Of a stretch of 64,000 nucleotides of DNA, positions 63,802 to 64,000 are shown in pieces. A model generated the notes under the pieces. That model did not search any database. It was not told the origin of the DNA and saw only the letters and a list, made by a program, of their open reading frames with translations. The stretch lies in NCBI GenBank assembly GCA_016704145.1, contig JADJAS010000004.1:71482-135481 (forward strand). Reading direction: 5' to 3'. The stretch's first letter is position 1. Every line of letters begins with the position of its first letter. The translations under genes were made by a program, and so were the position numbers. The DNA comes from Rhodocyclaceae bacterium. GTDB lineage: Bacteria; Pseudomonadota; Gammaproteobacteria; Burkholderiales; Rhodocyclaceae.

Positions 63802-64000
63802 CCTGATTGCGGCGGCTTCGTCCTGTCGGGGGCGCCGCTTGGTGACGATACGAAAGAGAAGATCAAAAGCATTCATCCGCCTAACTGCATCGCCCGATGT
63901 AGTTGGGAGGGCCTTGCGTGGATCCGGGGCTGTGAAATAAGGGCGCGGGCGCAGGCTGTTACAACGTCACGGTTTCCTTGCAACGTCCGCTGGCCGGATG
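63802..64000. other. No recognisable feature
   Basis: The last 199 bases hold no frame with family resemblance, no tRNA and no copy of the guaA 3' end. The distal attachment site must lie further right. Confidence 0.5.

Noticed and set aside
63342..63872. Minus-strand open frame of 176 codons at the right end
   Set aside because: It is antisense to the clean C-terminal part of the CzcA frame and shows no family features.

Overview
The window is GC-rich and densely packed, with mostly co-oriented genes that overlap by 1-8 bases. It looks like a chromosome segment of a betaproteobacterium. The housekeeping block (map-glnD divergent from rpsB-tsf-pyrH-frr-uppS-cdsA-dxr-rseP-bamA-skp-lpxD-fabZ-lpxA-lpxB-rnhB, then smpB/ratA/ratB and guaB-guaA) has the usual proteobacterial order. 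The catabolic block resembles the steroid-degradation loci of Rhodocyclales-type sterol degraders such as Sterolibacterium/Denitratisoma. That affiliation is an inference from gene content.

Region 1 (1-12.9 kb, + strand) is one long apparent operon for the last steroid rings (C/D, the HIP pathway). It holds IpdA (tail only) and IpdB, a DUF35 protein with an SCP-x-type thiolase, an IpdC-like flavoprotein, an EchA20-like crotonase, two acyl-CoA dehydrogenase subunits, a FadA6-like thiolase, two SDRs (one IpdF-like), a MaoC hydratase, another thiolase and a dedicated EtfB/EtfA pair. A minus-strand winged-helix regulator (12977-13522) ends the region. It is divergent from region 2 and shares with it a 154-base intergenic space that carries a palindrome and direct repeats.

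Region 2 (13.7-25.5 kb, + strand) continues CoA-ester catabolism: thiolase, a FadB-type fusion, a GMC oxidoreductase, a nitroreductase, an isomerase-like crotonase, an AMACR-type racemase, an acyl-CoA synthetase and two more SDRs, one of them broken by a single-base frameshift. A periplasmic acid phosphatase lipoprotein sits among them. Synthetase, racemase, dehydrogenase/hydratase and thiolase together would suit oxidation of a branched sterol side chain, with electrons passed to EtfAB.

Region 3 (25.5-58.3 kb) is core genome: a BamE-like lipoprotein, a cNMP-binding patatin esterase, typA, an MTA/MTI phosphorylase, glnD-map, the translation / envelope-biogenesis operon with a structured rpsB leader, rnhB, a SpoU methyltransferase, a TonB receptor with a periplasmic binding protein, nfeD-qmcA, smpB, ratAB and guaBA. 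A short dispersed repeat (about 24 bp, core GGCTGACTTT) recurs at least seven times here, four times between genes.

Region 4 (58.3-64 kb) is the left end of an integrated element inserted at the 3' end of guaA: arm-type repeats, a tyrosine integrase, a small membrane protein and the tail of a TraG-like conjugation gene. This abuts the tail of a CzcB-like gene and a CzcA/CusA metal-efflux gene shredded by many indels. The indels leave conserved codons between them intact, so poor consensus sequence is at least as likely as gene decay. The right end of the element lies outside the window. No tRNA, rRNA or CRISPR array was seen.
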